DNA of 56,559 nucleotides from Halioglobus japonicus (GCA_902705825.1 CACSIL010000002.1:88606-145164), one strand, 5' to 3'; numbered from the stretch's first letter, positions 25,524-35,136 are shown. Translations and numbers: made by a program. The notes: a model not told the origin generated them from the letters alone.

Positions 25524-26080
25524 CAGAACGCAATCACAGGCAGTCCCAGGGGAGCCATAGTGACAGTTATGGCAGAGGCTATAGCACACGCAACAGCGGC
25601 TTTCGTAAAAACAAACGGGAATTGGAGATGCGGCGGAAAACCGGGTGGGGAATGAACCTCTATCGGAATACGCGTGAGGGCAAGATTGCCGGCGTCGCTG
25701 CCGGACTGGCCGATCACTGGGATATCGCTCCCTGGGTGGTGCGGCTGATCTGGGTCGGCGCGTTCCTGTTTACCGGCGTGCTTGCACTGTGGGTGTATAT
25801 CGGAGCGTGGCTGCTGATGGCGAAGCGGCCGTCGAGGACCGATGCCCAGGGGCATCCATCGGATGATCTGGAATATGAGGCCGTCGATGTTGAGATGGAG
25901 TACGACGAGCGGCACCACGACTACCGGCCGCGCAAGGTATTTCGCTACAGTGAGAATAGCTCCGTGCGGTTAAAACGCGCGCAAGAACGCCTTGATGCGG
26001 CGCTCAAGCGTGTCGAGGGCGTAGAGTCCTATGTCACATCCCGCCAGTATGAGTTGAACAAGGAATTCTCCCGGCTCTGA
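25520..26080 (+). CDS. pspC: Phage shock protein C, extended form
   Basis: 186 residues against about 119 in E. coli. The PspC domain is central (about 50-105: NLYRNTREGKIAGVAAGLAD, then WVVRLIWVGAFLF and WVYIGAWLLM with one to two membrane helices). It is preceded by a 45-residue Ser/Arg/Gly-rich tail and followed by about 80 residues that begin acidic (YEAVDVEMEYDE) and end in a probable coiled coil (VRLKRAQERLDAALKRVEGV). The extra C-terminal helix could contact PspA. ATG 25520 overlaps the pspB stop by four bases with GGGAG upstream; an in-frame upstream frame exists but would lie inside pspB. Confidence 0.92.
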   Translation: MTERNHRQSQGSHSDSYGRGYSTRNSGFRKNKRELEMRRKTGWGMNLYRNTREGKIAGVAAGLADHWDIAPWVVRLIWVGAFLFTGVLALWVYIGAWLLMAKRPSRTDAQGHPSDDLEYEAVDVEMEYDERHHDYRPRKVFRYSENSSVRLKRAQERLDAALKRVEGVESYVTSRQYELNKEFSRL

Positions 26081-26201
26081 GTGTGAACTGTGTCACAAAC
26101 TGTATCAGGGGGTTGTGAGGGCTTGGTTATTAAGGCTATCTCCCGATATTAATGTTCGCTACCCTCTGCTTAGTGACACATTTCTATCAGCGGCGTAATC
26201 A

Positions 26202-26996
26202 ATGACAACTCAAGAACCCTATGTACCACCACCCAGTCTTTTCCTGGCCTTGAGCGAAGCTCACCGCGCCGCGCTGGAAATGGTGCTGCTGGGTGTCTCG
26301 CGTCGTGCGCTGAAAAAAATCTCTCCCCGCGGAGACGGTCATGCCGTGATGGTGCTGCCGGGGTTTATGGGCGGAGATGGTTATAACAGCACGTTCCGGC
26401 GCTTTCTCGGCGGGCTTGATTATGCTGTCCACGGTTGGGGGCTGGGCCGCAACCTGGGGCCCCGCGAGGGTGTATTGGAAGCCCTTCAAAGCCGGCTTCA
26501 CGATCTTGCGGAACGCTACGAGGGGCCTGTGTCGCTGGTTGGACACAGCCTCGGTGGTATCTTCGCGCGCGAGTTGGCACGCGAGCATCCAGACAAAGTG
26601 CGTCAGGTTATCTCTTTGGGAAGCCCCTTTGGAGAGGGCAGAATGACGGCTTCGATACCGGCGCGCTTGTTTACGGCGCTCAATCCGCCCGATCAACTGC
26701 CGATCGACCAGGACGTACTGTCGCACGCTCCGCCAGTGCCGACGACCGCCATTTACTCAAAATACGACGGTATCGTGAACTGGCGAACGACCAATCAACA
26801 GCAAGGGCATGCCACCAGTCAGAGCATTGAGGTCAGAAGCAGTCACTGCGGTATGACGTTTAATCCCGCGGTGTGGTTGTTGGTCGCGGAGTGTCTGGCC
26901 AACGACCCCGAGCACTGGCAACCCTTCGAGCGCGCCAGCTGGCGCAGCCTCGTCTACCCCGATGTGCAATTGAGCCCCAACGCCTCTAAGCATTGA
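26202..26996 (+). CDS. Alpha/beta hydrolase, lipase/esterase-like
   Basis: 264 residues. MVLPGFMGGDGYN is an oxyanion-type strand-loop, SLVGHSLGGIFAREL (about residue 110) is the nucleophile elbow G-H-S-L-G, an Asp lies in YSKYDGIVNW and a His in SSHCGMTFNP, so a complete Ser-Asp-His triad can be proposed. The pattern resembles PGAP1/triacylglycerol-lipase-like bacterial hydrolases. No signal peptide is evident, so it is likely cytoplasmic. It stands alone, 121 bases after pspC, with the stress-related Usp gene downstream. Confidence 0.85.
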   Translation: MTTQEPYVPPPSLFLALSEAHRAALEMVLLGVSRRALKKISPRGDGHAVMVLPGFMGGDGYNSTFRRFLGGLDYAVHGWGLGRNLGPREGVLEALQSRLHDLAERYEGPVSLVGHSLGGIFARELAREHPDKVRQVISLGSPFGEGRMTASIPARLFTALNPPDQLPIDQDVLSHAPPVPTTAIYSKYDGIVNWRTTNQQQGHATSQSIEVRSSHCGMTFNPAVWLLVAECLANDPEHWQPFERASWRSLVYPDVQLSPNASKH

Positions 26997-27254
26997 GGTA
27001 TCATCGCATTGCGCACACAACGGCCAGGCATAACAGCCGGTTTTTATTGCTGGCGCAACGGCATGGCATGCGTTTAGCCAGCGCGCTGTGTGTATCTCTT
27101 GCAAACTAGTTGAGTGATGTGAAAAGCTGCCCGCGGCTGCTGACAGTTGCCCGCGCCTGCAAGTCCAAACGTACGCGATTGATCCAGATTAGTGTCGATA
27201 GCGCTGGCACGGTTTATAATCCTCATTTTTACGGCATTTATCCAAGGCAGGCAG

Positions 27255-28124
27255 ATGGCTAAAATTCTGATCGTTGCAGATCTTGAAAAGCAGTGTTGCG
27301 CGACTCCCAGAGGGCTTGAATTGGCAGCCAAGCTGGGCGTCGGGGTAGACGTGGTCGCGTTTGTCCATGTGGATCTGTCGGTTCTGGAGGCCAGTTCAGC
27401 GCAGCAGGAAAGTATGCGCAATCGGCTGCTGGCAGATCGCGAGCGCGAGGTGCACAGTCGAATCGACAAGCACCTTTTGCCGGGCCAGAAAGCGGGGCTG
27501 ACCGTGGTCTGGGAGAAAGATATTCACCGCTGGCTGAACAAACGCTGTGCCGGTGGTCGTTATCAGATGGTGGTCAAAACAGGCAATCGTTCAGAGTCGT
27601 TGGTGCACACCTCCACAGATTGGCAGTTGCTAAGAGAGTGCCCGGCGCCGGTATTGTTAGTGGCAAAGAAAAAATGGCACAGGGTTGAGCCGGTGCTGGT
27701 CGCGCTGGATCTGGCCAGTGCCAAGGCGGCCAAGCAATCGTTGAACCACAAGCTGTTAATGTCGGCGAAGGGGATGGCTGAGGCGCTCGGTGTTGGGCTT
27801 GAAATCATTGCTGCAATTCAGGTGCCCACTGTGCTGGCAGAGCTGGATCTGGTAGACCCGGAAAGCTATGCGCGCAGCGCCAGGGAGGCCATGCAGCCGC
27901 AAATCTCAAAGCTGGCCAGGGCCTGCGAAGTGCCCGAGTCTGCATTCCACTGTAAGCGCGGCGCCGCAGAAAAAGTGGTTGCCAGTCGCGCAGCTAAAGT
28001 GCGGGCGCAACTCGTGGTAATGGGCACTGTGGGCAGGAAGGGGGTGAGAGCGCGCTTGCTGGGCAATACGGCGGAAAAAGTACTGCTGCATTTGAAGACA
28101 GATGTGCTGGCGATAAAGTTGTGA
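27255..28124 (+). CDS. Tandem universal stress protein (UspE-like)
   Basis: 289 residues with two Usp domains. Domain 1 (about 1-140) begins MAKILIVADLEK and ends ECPAPVLLVAKK. Domain 2 (about 145-289) begins PVLVALDLAS and has LVVMGTVGRKGVRARLLGNTAEKVL, which contains the ATP-binding G-x2-G-x9-G-S/T-like loop, and ends TDVLAIKL. This is the layout of UspE. ATG 27255 opens the first beta strand; the frame extends 21 codons upstream without similarity. Such proteins respond to stress and often bind ATP; the target is unknown. Confidence 0.9.
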   Translation: MAKILIVADLEKQCCATPRGLELAAKLGVGVDVVAFVHVDLSVLEASSAQQESMRNRLLADREREVHSRIDKHLLPGQKAGLTVVWEKDIHRWLNKRCAGGRYQMVVKTGNRSESLVHTSTDWQLLRECPAPVLLVAKKKWHRVEPVLVALDLASAKAAKQSLNHKLLMSAKGMAEALGVGLEIIAAIQVPTVLAELDLVDPESYARSAREAMQPQISKLARACEVPESAFHCKRGAAEKVVASRAAKVRAQLVVMGTVGRKGVRARLLGNTAEKVLLHLKTDVLAIKL

Positions 28125-28142
28125 TTATTTTTTGTTTTCACC

Positions 28143-28170
28143 TTGAAATCTGCTAAATACAGTCTATTTT
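28143..28170 (+). promoter_or_regulatory. Possible sigma-70 promoter between usp and ppk1
   Basis: TTGAAA at 28143-28148 and TATTTT at 28165-28170 with 16 bases between. Together with the terminator ending at 28290 it would give a transcript of about 110 bases with no open frame. Confidence 0.3.
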
Positions 28171-28250
28171 GACTACAGCACTTTGCATTCTTTGCGAGTG
28201 CTGACACGTCCCCTGGCCGATGTTTCTGCCCCGAAGCATACGGCTATTTG

Positions 28251-28290
28251 GCCCGCTTTCATTTCATGAGATGCGGGCTTTTTTATTTTT
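28251..28290 (+). terminator. Rho-independent terminator
   Basis: GCCCGC at 28251-28256 pairs with GCGGGC at 28273-28278, with an inner TCAT/ATGA pairing, followed by a long T-rich run to 28290. It ends either the Usp transcript or a small RNA. Confidence 0.85.
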
Positions 28291-28569
28291 ATCAATTGAT
28301 TGCTGCACCGTGTTAATGTAGTTTCTTAAGGAGTTGGTAGCGGTCACCTCGATTGGACACCACGCTGCATCCCTGTTCTATGGATATCCCGGAAGTAACC
28401 GGTTTGTATCCGGCCCTTTATATCGACGATGTCATTTCGTTGTAACAGTTACCGGGTACGCTGCGACAGAGCTTGTGGCATATTGCGGGCGCAGTCTATC
28501 GCCTCGCACCATCGATCTGCATCCCCGTCTACTTTATTGCACTGAACTCAGGGTCTGTTTGGAGAGTGT

Positions 28570-30714
28570 ATGGCCAGCCCGATCAAAAAACGCCTCGCGG
28601 ATCTTCTGGACTACGATCTTTTTATGCCGCGCGAGCTCAGTTGGCTCTCCTTTAATGCGCGTGTTCTGCAAGAGGCAGCGGACGAATCGGTGCCGGTCAT
28701 AGAGCGGCTGCGCTACCTGGGTATATTTTCCAATAATTCCGATGAGTTCTTTCGCGTTAGGGTGGCGGAAGTGCGGCGTTTGATTTCAGTGTCTTCCGGC
28801 GACAACAAGCAGCAGTCGAAAGACTTGCTCAGCGCTATCCAGAAACGCGTAGTGGAACTGCAAAAAGAATTCGATCGTATTTACCGTGAAATAATGCGCG
28901 CGCTGGCGGCGCAGAAAATATACCTCGTAAATGAGGAGCAGCTGGATGAGCGGCAGGTTGCTTTTGTGCAATCGTATTTTGCCAGTACTGTATTGCCGGA
29001 GCTGGAGCCGATACTGCTGCGGGACGGGCAGGCCATTCCGGCACTGACCGATGAATCAATCTATCTCGCCGTGGATATCAAGTCGGGCGAGAACTACCAT
29101 TCAGCCGTGGTGGGCGTACCCACCGACAGGCTGGCGAGGTTTGTGCAGATTCCGCGCAAAAAAGGCAAGGGCGGCACGGTGTACATCGTGCTCGACAATA
29201 TAATGCGCCTGTGCCTGGCACAGATGTTTCGCGGCGTTATACCCATAGATTCCGCGCAGGCGTATTGCTTCAAATTTTCTCGCGACGCGGAGTTGGCGAT
29301 TGATACCGGCATCACACAGAGCCTGATAGACAAAATGGCTCTGAGCCTGAAACAGCGACTGAAAGCGGATACCGTGCGCATGGTGTATGACGGCAAAATG
29401 CCACAGCGCCTGCTGGATTATCTGTGCAATCGTTTTGGCTTTGGCAAGTACGACAGCCTGATCTCCGGTGGCCGTTATCACAATTCCAAAGACTTTATGA
29501 GCTTCCCTAACGTCGGGCGGCGTCACCTTGAGTTCAAACCGCTGCCGCCGATACGTATCCAGCGACTGGATGAGCACGCGTGTATCTTCGACAGCATACG
29601 CGAGAAGGATATCTTTCTTTACTACCCCTATCATCCCTTTGACTATGCCATTGATCTGCTGAAAACAGCGGCGCTGGACCCACAGGTCACGAAAATAAAA
29701 ATCTGCCTTTACCGTGTTGCACGCGATTCCCGTGTCATCGATGCACTGGTGAATGCCGTACAAAATGGTAAGCAGGTGCTGGCTGTCGTGGAGTTGGCGG
29801 CACGCTTTGATGAGCAGGCAAATATCAATTGGGCACAGCGATTAACTGATTGCGGTATCCAGGTTATTTTTGGCATTCCCGGGCTCAAGGTGCATAGCAA
29901 ATTACTTCTGATCGAGCGCCGCGATGGTCATGCCTCGCGTTACTACAGTCATATCGGCACCGGTAACTTCAATGAGAAAACGGCCCGTTCGTACACCGAT
30001 TTCTCGCTGATTACCTATGACCAGAACGTCGGCAAGGATGTCCACAGCGTGTTCGAATTCCTGCAGTTCAATTACCAGCGGCCCAGCTATCGCCTGTTGA
30101 TGGTAGCGCCACACTCCGCGCGCAGCGGTTTGATGGATATGATCGAACGCGAGATTGCCAATGCGCGGGCGGGTTATCGCGCCGCAATGACTCTCAAATG
30201 TAATAACCTGGTGGATAAGGACCTGGTCCTCAAGCTATACGAGGCCAGCCAGGCTGGGGTGGAAGTGCGGCTGATTGTGCGCGGCATGTGTTCGCTGTTG
30301 CCGGGCGTGAAGGAGATTTCGGAGAATATTCAGGCCATCAGTATTGTGGACAGGTATCTCGAGCATACCCGGGCCTATGTCTTCTACAACCGCGGCGAAC
30401 CGCGTTACCTGATTGGCTCAGCGGATTTGATGACGCGCAACCTGGACTACCGGGTGGAAGTGCTTTGTCCGATCTTCGATAAAGATGCGCAGCGCATAAT
30501 TCAGGATACCTTGGACCAGCAGTGGCACGATAATGTCAGGGCGCGAGTGCTGGATCAGAACCAGCTAAATCGGATGGTGCCCAGTAAGAAAAAAGCCACC
30601 AAAATTCGATCCCAGGAGAGTATTCACCGGTATCTGGCCACCGGCAAGCTACCGCGTTATCCCAAATCAAGGATGCATGATCCTGCCAAGCGACGACGGA
30701 AGAAGGCACACTGA
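28570..30714 (+). CDS. ppk1: Polyphosphate kinase 1
   Basis: 714 residues, full length for PPK1, which reversibly polymerises the gamma-phosphate of ATP into polyphosphate. The N-terminal domain starts with PRELSWLSFNARVLQEA. The two phospholipase-D-like C-terminal domains carry the catalytic histidines: H442 in KVHSKLLLI, which is autophosphorylated, and H599 in YLEHTRAYVF. RIGTGNFNEKT-type residues follow (HIGTGNFNEKTAR). The C-terminus is a basic tail ending KRRRKKAH. No ppx is adjacent. Confidence 0.97.
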   Translation: MASPIKKRLADLLDYDLFMPRELSWLSFNARVLQEAADESVPVIERLRYLGIFSNNSDEFFRVRVAEVRRLISVSSGDNKQQSKDLLSAIQKRVVELQKEFDRIYREIMRALAAQKIYLVNEEQLDERQVAFVQSYFASTVLPELEPILLRDGQAIPALTDESIYLAVDIKSGENYHSAVVGVPTDRLARFVQIPRKKGKGGTVYIVLDNIMRLCLAQMFRGVIPIDSAQAYCFKFSRDAELAIDTGITQSLIDKMALSLKQRLKADTVRMVYDGKMPQRLLDYLCNRFGFGKYDSLISGGRYHNSKDFMSFPNVGRRHLEFKPLPPIRIQRLDEHACIFDSIREKDIFLYYPYHPFDYAIDLLKTAALDPQVTKIKICLYRVARDSRVIDALVNAVQNGKQVLAVVELAARFDEQANINWAQRLTDCGIQVIFGIPGLKVHSKLLLIERRDGHASRYYSHIGTGNFNEKTARSYTDFSLITYDQNVGKDVHSVFEFLQFNYQRPSYRLLMVAPHSARSGLMDMIEREIANARAGYRAAMTLKCNNLVDKDLVLKLYEASQAGVEVRLIVRGMCSLLPGVKEISENIQAISIVDRYLEHTRAYVFYNRGEPRYLIGSADLMTRNLDYRVEVLCPIFDKDAQRIIQDTLDQQWHDNVRARVLDQNQLNRMVPSKKKATKIRSQESIHRYLATGKLPRYPKSRMHDPAKRRRKKAH

Positions 30715-30819
30715 CAAGCTGTTGCCGTTCGCGTCGTACGTGTACACTGCGGTGTCATATCAACGGGCTGCGCGTAAGCAGCCTGTCACCGTGTTCACTG
30801 ACTTTGCTGGAGATTACAA

Positions 30820-31188
30820 ATGATTGCATATACCACTATAGGAACTGCCGATATTGAGAAAGCCAAGGCCTTTTATCTGGCTGTTTTGGAAGATATTGGC
30901 GGCACCGTGATGATGGATCTTGGTCGGCTTGCGGCATTGGGTACCCCAGACGGTGGCGCAATGCTCGCCGTTTGTACGCCCTATAATGGTGAAGCAGCCA
31001 ACCCGGGCAACGGTAACATGGTGTCTATCGCAGCGGGTTCGAAAGAGCTGGTCGATAAACTCCATGCCAAGGCACTGGCGTTGGGAGCGACTGACGAAGG
31101 CGCACCCGGGCAGCGGATGGACGGCTTTTACGGCGCTTATTTCCGTGATCTCGATGGCAATAAAATTTGTTTCTGTCATTTCGGATAA
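30820..31188 (+). CDS. VOC (glyoxalase/bleomycin-resistance-like) protein
   Basis: 122 residues with paired beta-alpha-beta-beta-beta modules: MIAYTTIGTADIEKAKAFYLA at the start and GFYGAYFRDLDGNKICFCHF at the end, the latter with the D-P/L-D-G-N turn common in this superfamily. It resembles the partial gene at the right edge (shared DEGAPGQR, FYxxYFRDxDGNK), so the genome has at least two paralogs. VOC proteins are small metal-dependent enzymes or binding proteins; the function of this branch is not known to me. Confidence 0.88.
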   Translation: MIAYTTIGTADIEKAKAFYLAVLEDIGGTVMMDLGRLAALGTPDGGAMLAVCTPYNGEAANPGNGNMVSIAAGSKELVDKLHAKALALGATDEGAPGQRMDGFYGAYFRDLDGNKICFCHFG

Positions 31189-31299
31189 GCCTCGTTCCGA
31201 GTTGATACAGATGCATTGCCTCGCCGCTGGAAGCGGCAATATCTCCAGGCGATTGTCGCGCCGGACATACTCTGGTAGCCGAAGCAGGAGCGCTGGTTA

Positions 31300-32241
31300 A
31301 TGGCCGGAAGCAGCTTACTTGTTCTGCTGGACGACATCGCGGCAGTGCTCGACGATGTCGCGCTGATGACGAAGATAGCCGCTAAGAAATCGGCGGGTGT
31401 GCTCGGCGATGATCTGGCTGTCAACGCGGAACAGGTAACAGGTGTTCGCGCCGACCGGGAGTTGCCGGTGGTGTGGGCAGTGGCCAAGGGTTCCTTTCGC
31501 AACAAGTGTATTCTGGTCCCGGCTGCTCTGGCGATCTCGTTTATTGCCCCGTGGTTGATCACCCCTGTATTAATCCTCGGCGGTCTGTTCCTGTGCTATG
31601 AGGGCTTTGAAAAAGTCGCTCACAAATTTCTGCATTCTGCCGATGAAGATGCTGCTCATCACGAGCAGTTGTTAACCAAGTTGCGTGATCCCTCTGTTGA
31701 TCTGGTCGCCTATGAGAAGCAGAAAATCAAGGGCGCTATACGCACGGATTTTATTCTCTCTGCGGAGATTATCGTACTCACTCTGGGAATCGTCGCGGCA
31801 ATGCCATTTGTCACTCAGGTGCTGGTGGTGTCCTTGATAGCCGTTGCTATGACAATTGGTGTTTACGGCGTGGTGGCCGGTATCGTGAAGTTGGATGATG
31901 CCGGACTATTTCTTATGCAGCGCAAAGGGCAGGGCAGCTGGCCTGCGTTGCTGCGATGGAGTGGTTCAGGATTGGTGAGCTTTGCACCGTGGTTAATGAA
32001 GTTCCTTGCCGTGGTAGGCACCATTGCGATGTTTATGGTGGGCGGCGGCATACTCGTACACGGTTTTCATATACTGGATGAGGGTATTAAAGCGCTGGTG
32101 TCTCTGGTGGCCGGGGTAGCTTCCATCGGCCCGGCGCTGGCGGCTGTTACACCGACGCTTAGCGGCATCGTTATCGGAATGATCGCCGGGGCTGTGGTAA
32201 CAGCCCTGGTGATGTCGGTGCAGCGTTTACGTGGTGTTTGA
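31300..32241 (+). CDS. yedI: DUF808 membrane protein (YedI-like)
   Basis: 313 residues. MAGSSLLVLLDDIAAVLDDVA and GVLGDDLAVNAEQVTG are the DUF808 N-terminal signature, PVVWAVAKGSFRNK follows, and about five hydrophobic helices fill the rest. The family is widespread in Proteobacteria; no biochemical role is established. AGCAGGAG precedes the ATG. It converges with yjgR, leaving 16 bases between the stops. Confidence 0.92.
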   Translation: MAGSSLLVLLDDIAAVLDDVALMTKIAAKKSAGVLGDDLAVNAEQVTGVRADRELPVVWAVAKGSFRNKCILVPAALAISFIAPWLITPVLILGGLFLCYEGFEKVAHKFLHSADEDAAHHEQLLTKLRDPSVDLVAYEKQKIKGAIRTDFILSAEIIVLTLGIVAAMPFVTQVLVVSLIAVAMTIGVYGVVAGIVKLDDAGLFLMQRKGQGSWPALLRWSGSGLVSFAPWLMKFLAVVGTIAMFMVGGGILVHGFHILDEGIKALVSLVAGVASIGPALAAVTPTLSGIVIGMIAGAVVTALVMSVQRLRGV

Positions 32242-32257
32242 GTATTTCTACGCCGCG

Positions 32258-33724
32258 TTACTTTAGCAATGAACCGAGAATCCCGCGAAATAACTTCCTT
32301 CCCAGACTGCTGCCTGCAGCGCGTGCAACACTCTTAAGAAACGCCTCGCCAGCACTCTGTCGACTGCTGGATCGCGCTTTCGGCTTGCGCTTTTCCGCTG
32401 CGGCAGCGCGTTCGGCGAGCTCTGCCTCCTGTGCCTTTTTGTGCCGCTCGGCGGTGCGCTCCAGTAATATCTCGTGTGCAGAGCGAGGGTCTATGGGTTC
32501 CACGTAGCGCTTCTGGTTGAGGTCTTTTGCCAGTACCGCCTGGCGCTCCGCCGGGGTAGCTTCCCCCATTCTGGAGTGCGGTGGTCGCACCAGTACGCGT
32601 TGCACCGGGGCGGGGATACCCTTGTCCTGTAACATTGAAACCAGTGCTTCACCGACACCCAATTCAGAAATTGCGGTGACAGTATCCAGCTCCGGGTTAC
32701 TGCGAAAAGACTGGGCGGCAACCTTGACTGCCTTTTGCTCTTTCGGGGTGTAGGCACGCAGCGCGTGTTGCACGCGGTTGCCCAGCTGCGCCAGTACGGT
32801 GTCGGGTATGTCTCCCGGGCTTTGTGAAATGAAGTAGATACCCACACCCTTGGAACGGATCAGTCGCACCACCTGTTCGATTTTCTCCAGCAGGGCTTTT
32901 GGTGTATCGCGAAACAGCAGATGCGCTTCATCGAAGAAAAATACCAGCACGGGCTTTTCCGGGTCGCCCAGCTCTGGCAGTTCCTCGAACAATTCCGATA
33001 GCAGCCATAACAGGAAGGTGGAGTAGACCCTCGGGTTCATGATCAGGGTATCGGCGGCCAGTATGTTGATGGTGCCCCGTCCGTCGAGACCGGTGCGCAT
33101 AAAATCCTGAAGTTGCAGAGCGGGCTCGCCGAAAAACAGCTCGCCGCCCTCGCGTTCCAACATCAACAGGCGCCGCAGAATTGCATTCACCGAGGCCTTG
33201 GATACACCAAACCCGGTACCCAGTTCCTTACTGTGGTTTCCCAGGTATTCAAGCGTAGTGCGCAAATCTTTGAGATCGACGAGTAGCATGCCCTCGTTAT
33301 CAGCGAACTCGAACACCAGCGTAATCACGCTCTCTTGTGTTTCATTCAGATCCAGTAGGCGCGAGATTAACTGCGGCCCCATTTCCGATATCGTGGAGCG
33401 AATTGGTGTGCCCTTTTTGCCGAACAAATCCCAGAAGGCGACCGGATAGCCGCGCTGCTGATAGTTCTCGATGCCGATTTTCTGCACCCGCTCGTCTACT
33501 TTGGGGTGTGGCGAGCCGGGCTGACTGATACCGGAAATATCACCCTTGATGTCTGCCAGAAACACCGGGACGCCGAGATCGGAAAACCCTTCCGCCAGAC
33601 ACTGCAAGGTGACGGTTTTGCCTGTGCCGGTGGCGCCAGCGACCAACCCGTGACGGTTGGCGTAGCGAGGGTTGATGAATATCTGGCCCGCCGGGGAGCC
33701 GCCAATAAGAATGCCATCGTTCAT
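32258..33724 (-). CDS. yjgR: DUF853 HerA-like ATPase (YjgR)
   Basis: 488 residues. Walker A is VAGATGTGKTVTL near residue 33, Walker B VLVFFFDEAHLLF near 265, and FISQSPGDIPDTVLAQLGNR fits the HerA/FtsK-like sensor region. DUF853 proteins are hexameric-type ATPases of unknown partner, annotated as putative helicases. The C-terminus is basic and Ala-rich (AERAAAAEKRKPKARSSSR). It is divergent from ypfJ, with 89 bases between the starts. Confidence 0.93.
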   Translation of the reverse strand: MNDGILIGGSPAGQIFINPRYANRHGLVAGATGTGKTVTLQCLAEGFSDLGVPVFLADIKGDISGISQPGSPHPKVDERVQKIGIENYQQRGYPVAFWDLFGKKGTPIRSTISEMGPQLISRLLDLNETQESVITLVFEFADNEGMLLVDLKDLRTTLEYLGNHSKELGTGFGVSKASVNAILRRLLMLEREGGELFFGEPALQLQDFMRTGLDGRGTINILAADTLIMNPRVYSTFLLWLLSELFEELPELGDPEKPVLVFFFDEAHLLFRDTPKALLEKIEQVVRLIRSKGVGIYFISQSPGDIPDTVLAQLGNRVQHALRAYTPKEQKAVKVAAQSFRSNPELDTVTAISELGVGEALVSMLQDKGIPAPVQRVLVRPPHSRMGEATPAERQAVLAKDLNQKRYVEPIDPRSAHEILLERTAERHKKAQEAELAERAAAAEKRKPKARSSSRQSAGEAFLKSVARAAGSSLGRKLFRGILGSLLK

Positions 33725-33813
33725 TTATTCGTCTATCCTTTGCGGGGTGGACTGCGCTGTCTGGTGTTGGGCAGTATAATCAAGTACTTAGCGGCTATCG
33801 ACAGGAATATACC

Positions 33814-34719
33814 ATGCGCTGGAAAGGCGGCAGGCGAAGCAATAATGTGGAGGACAGACGGGGGCAGGGGCCCGCGTATGGTGCAGCGGGTGCGGCGCCG
33901 CTCGTACTGCGACTATTGCCGACACTGATTCGGACCAACGTGGGACGTATCGTTCTCGCGCTTGGTGTGGTGGCCGTTGTCGGCGGTCAGATGATGGGCA
34001 TCGATGTGTTGTCACTATTAGCGGGAGGCAGCGCTACCTCCAGCCGAAGCGCAGTACCGCTCAGTGAGGCCGAACAGCAACGCGCCGACTTTGTTTCTGT
34101 GGTGCTGGCTGACACCGAGGATACCTGGCATGCCAATTTTCAGGCATTGGGCCTGCAGTACCGCGAGCCGACGCTGGTGTTGTTCACCGGGTCGGTCAAC
34201 TCCGCCTGCGGCAGGGCCAGTGCAGCGGTAGGGCCATTTTACTGTCCGGGCGATCAAAAACTGTATATCGACCTCTCTTTTTTCCAGGACCTCGAAGAGC
34301 GACACGGCGCGCCCGGTGACTTTGCCCAGGCCTATGTGGTTGCCCATGAGGTGGGCCACCATGTGCAAACGTTGCTGGGGATCAGCGACAAGGTGCGTGC
34401 CGCTGGCAGGGGTGCCAGTGCTGCCCGCGTGAACGCGCTGTCCGTGCGGCAGGAATTGCAGGCAGATTGCTTCGCGGGGCTCTGGGGCCACGCGGCCAAC
34501 GTGCAGCGCCAACTGTTAGACCCAGGTGATCTGGAAGAGGCATTACAGGCGGCAACGGCGATAGGCGATGATCGCTTGCAGCGCGAAGCCGGGCGCGAGG
34601 TAGTACCAGACAGCTTCACGCACGGCACTTCCGCACAGCGTGTGAAATGGTTCAGAACAGGATTTGAGTCCGGAAATTTTGCAGATTGCGATACCTTTGC
34701 GGACGTCGATCTGGGCTAG
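33814..34719 (+). CDS. ypfJ: Neutral zinc metallopeptidase-like protein (YpfJ)
   Basis: 301 residues of the KPN_02809/YpfJ family. MRWKGGRRSNNVEDRRGQG is the family's N-terminal tail, followed by one membrane helix (about 44-62) and a periplasmic zincin-like domain with VVAHEVGHHVQ (H-E-x2-H) and ADCFAGLWGHAA supplying a further ligand region. It is a predicted membrane-anchored protease; no substrate is known. ACAGGA precedes the ATG. Confidence 0.93.
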   Translation: MRWKGGRRSNNVEDRRGQGPAYGAAGAAPLVLRLLPTLIRTNVGRIVLALGVVAVVGGQMMGIDVLSLLAGGSATSSRSAVPLSEAEQQRADFVSVVLADTEDTWHANFQALGLQYREPTLVLFTGSVNSACGRASAAVGPFYCPGDQKLYIDLSFFQDLEERHGAPGDFAQAYVVAHEVGHHVQTLLGISDKVRAAGRGASAARVNALSVRQELQADCFAGLWGHAANVQRQLLDPGDLEEALQAATAIGDDRLQREAGREVVPDSFTHGTSAQRVKWFRTGFESGNFADCDTFADVDLG

Positions 34720-34843
34720 TGCCACTGTTGCTGGCGCGTATGTGTCGTGTTTTCAACCAGATCGAAAAGAGGACAGATGGCGTTTGCAGACCGCGCCAGA
34801 GACCATGACCCCCTGATTAACCGATTATTCAGGGACGCGGGTC

Positions 34844-35098
34844 ATGGCAGCAGTAACCCAATTGGAACACCAGATTGCACGTCAACTCCTGCAGCGCAGG
34901 GAGGCGGGCAGTGAGCAACAGGACGGGACACGGCAGCGCAGTACTCAGCAGGGTAGCGTCGGTGTGGATATCACACCCTGGGCAGACCGGCTGATCGGCA
35001 TTCTTGCGGTTACCACGGGGCTGCTGCTGGTAGGCAGTTATCTCGAGGAACTGTTGTGGGCGGCGGTGGCCGCCACAACCGTAATTACCCTGCGTTAA
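34844..35098 (+). CDS. Small hypothetical membrane protein
   Basis: 84 residues: a polar, Gln-rich first half (LEHQIARQLLQRREAG) and a hydrophobic C-terminal half (about 49-80: WADRLIGILAVTTGLLLVGS, then LLWAAVAATTV). AGGGACGCGGGTC precedes the ATG. No family is recognised. It converges with the amidase gene. It could be a single-pass regulator or simply a chance frame, so confidence is modest. Confidence 0.5.
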   Translation: MAAVTQLEHQIARQLLQRREAGSEQQDGTRQRSTQQGSVGVDITPWADRLIGILAVTTGLLLVGSYLEELLWAAVAATTVITLR

Positions 35099-35136
35099 TT
35101 TGCGGTCTCTATGCGGCGCTCACTGTAAACGCGTCG

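Larger units (their letters stand above)
28125..28569. other. Intergenic region between the Usp gene and ppk1
   Basis: No gene is supported: the 122-codon frame at 28334 overlaps ppk1 out of frame and has no recognisable motif. The left part holds a sigma-70-like promoter and a strong terminator (listed separately); the remaining 280 bases should contain the ppk1 promoter. I could not see a convincing Pho box. Confidence 0.5.

Noticed and set aside
28334..28702. 122-codon frame before and into ppk1
   Set aside because: No motif, no good ribosome-binding site, and it overlaps ppk1 out of frame by over 130 bases.
29101..29763. 220-codon frame opposite ppk1
   Set aside because: Lies wholly within ppk1 on the other strand with no family similarity.
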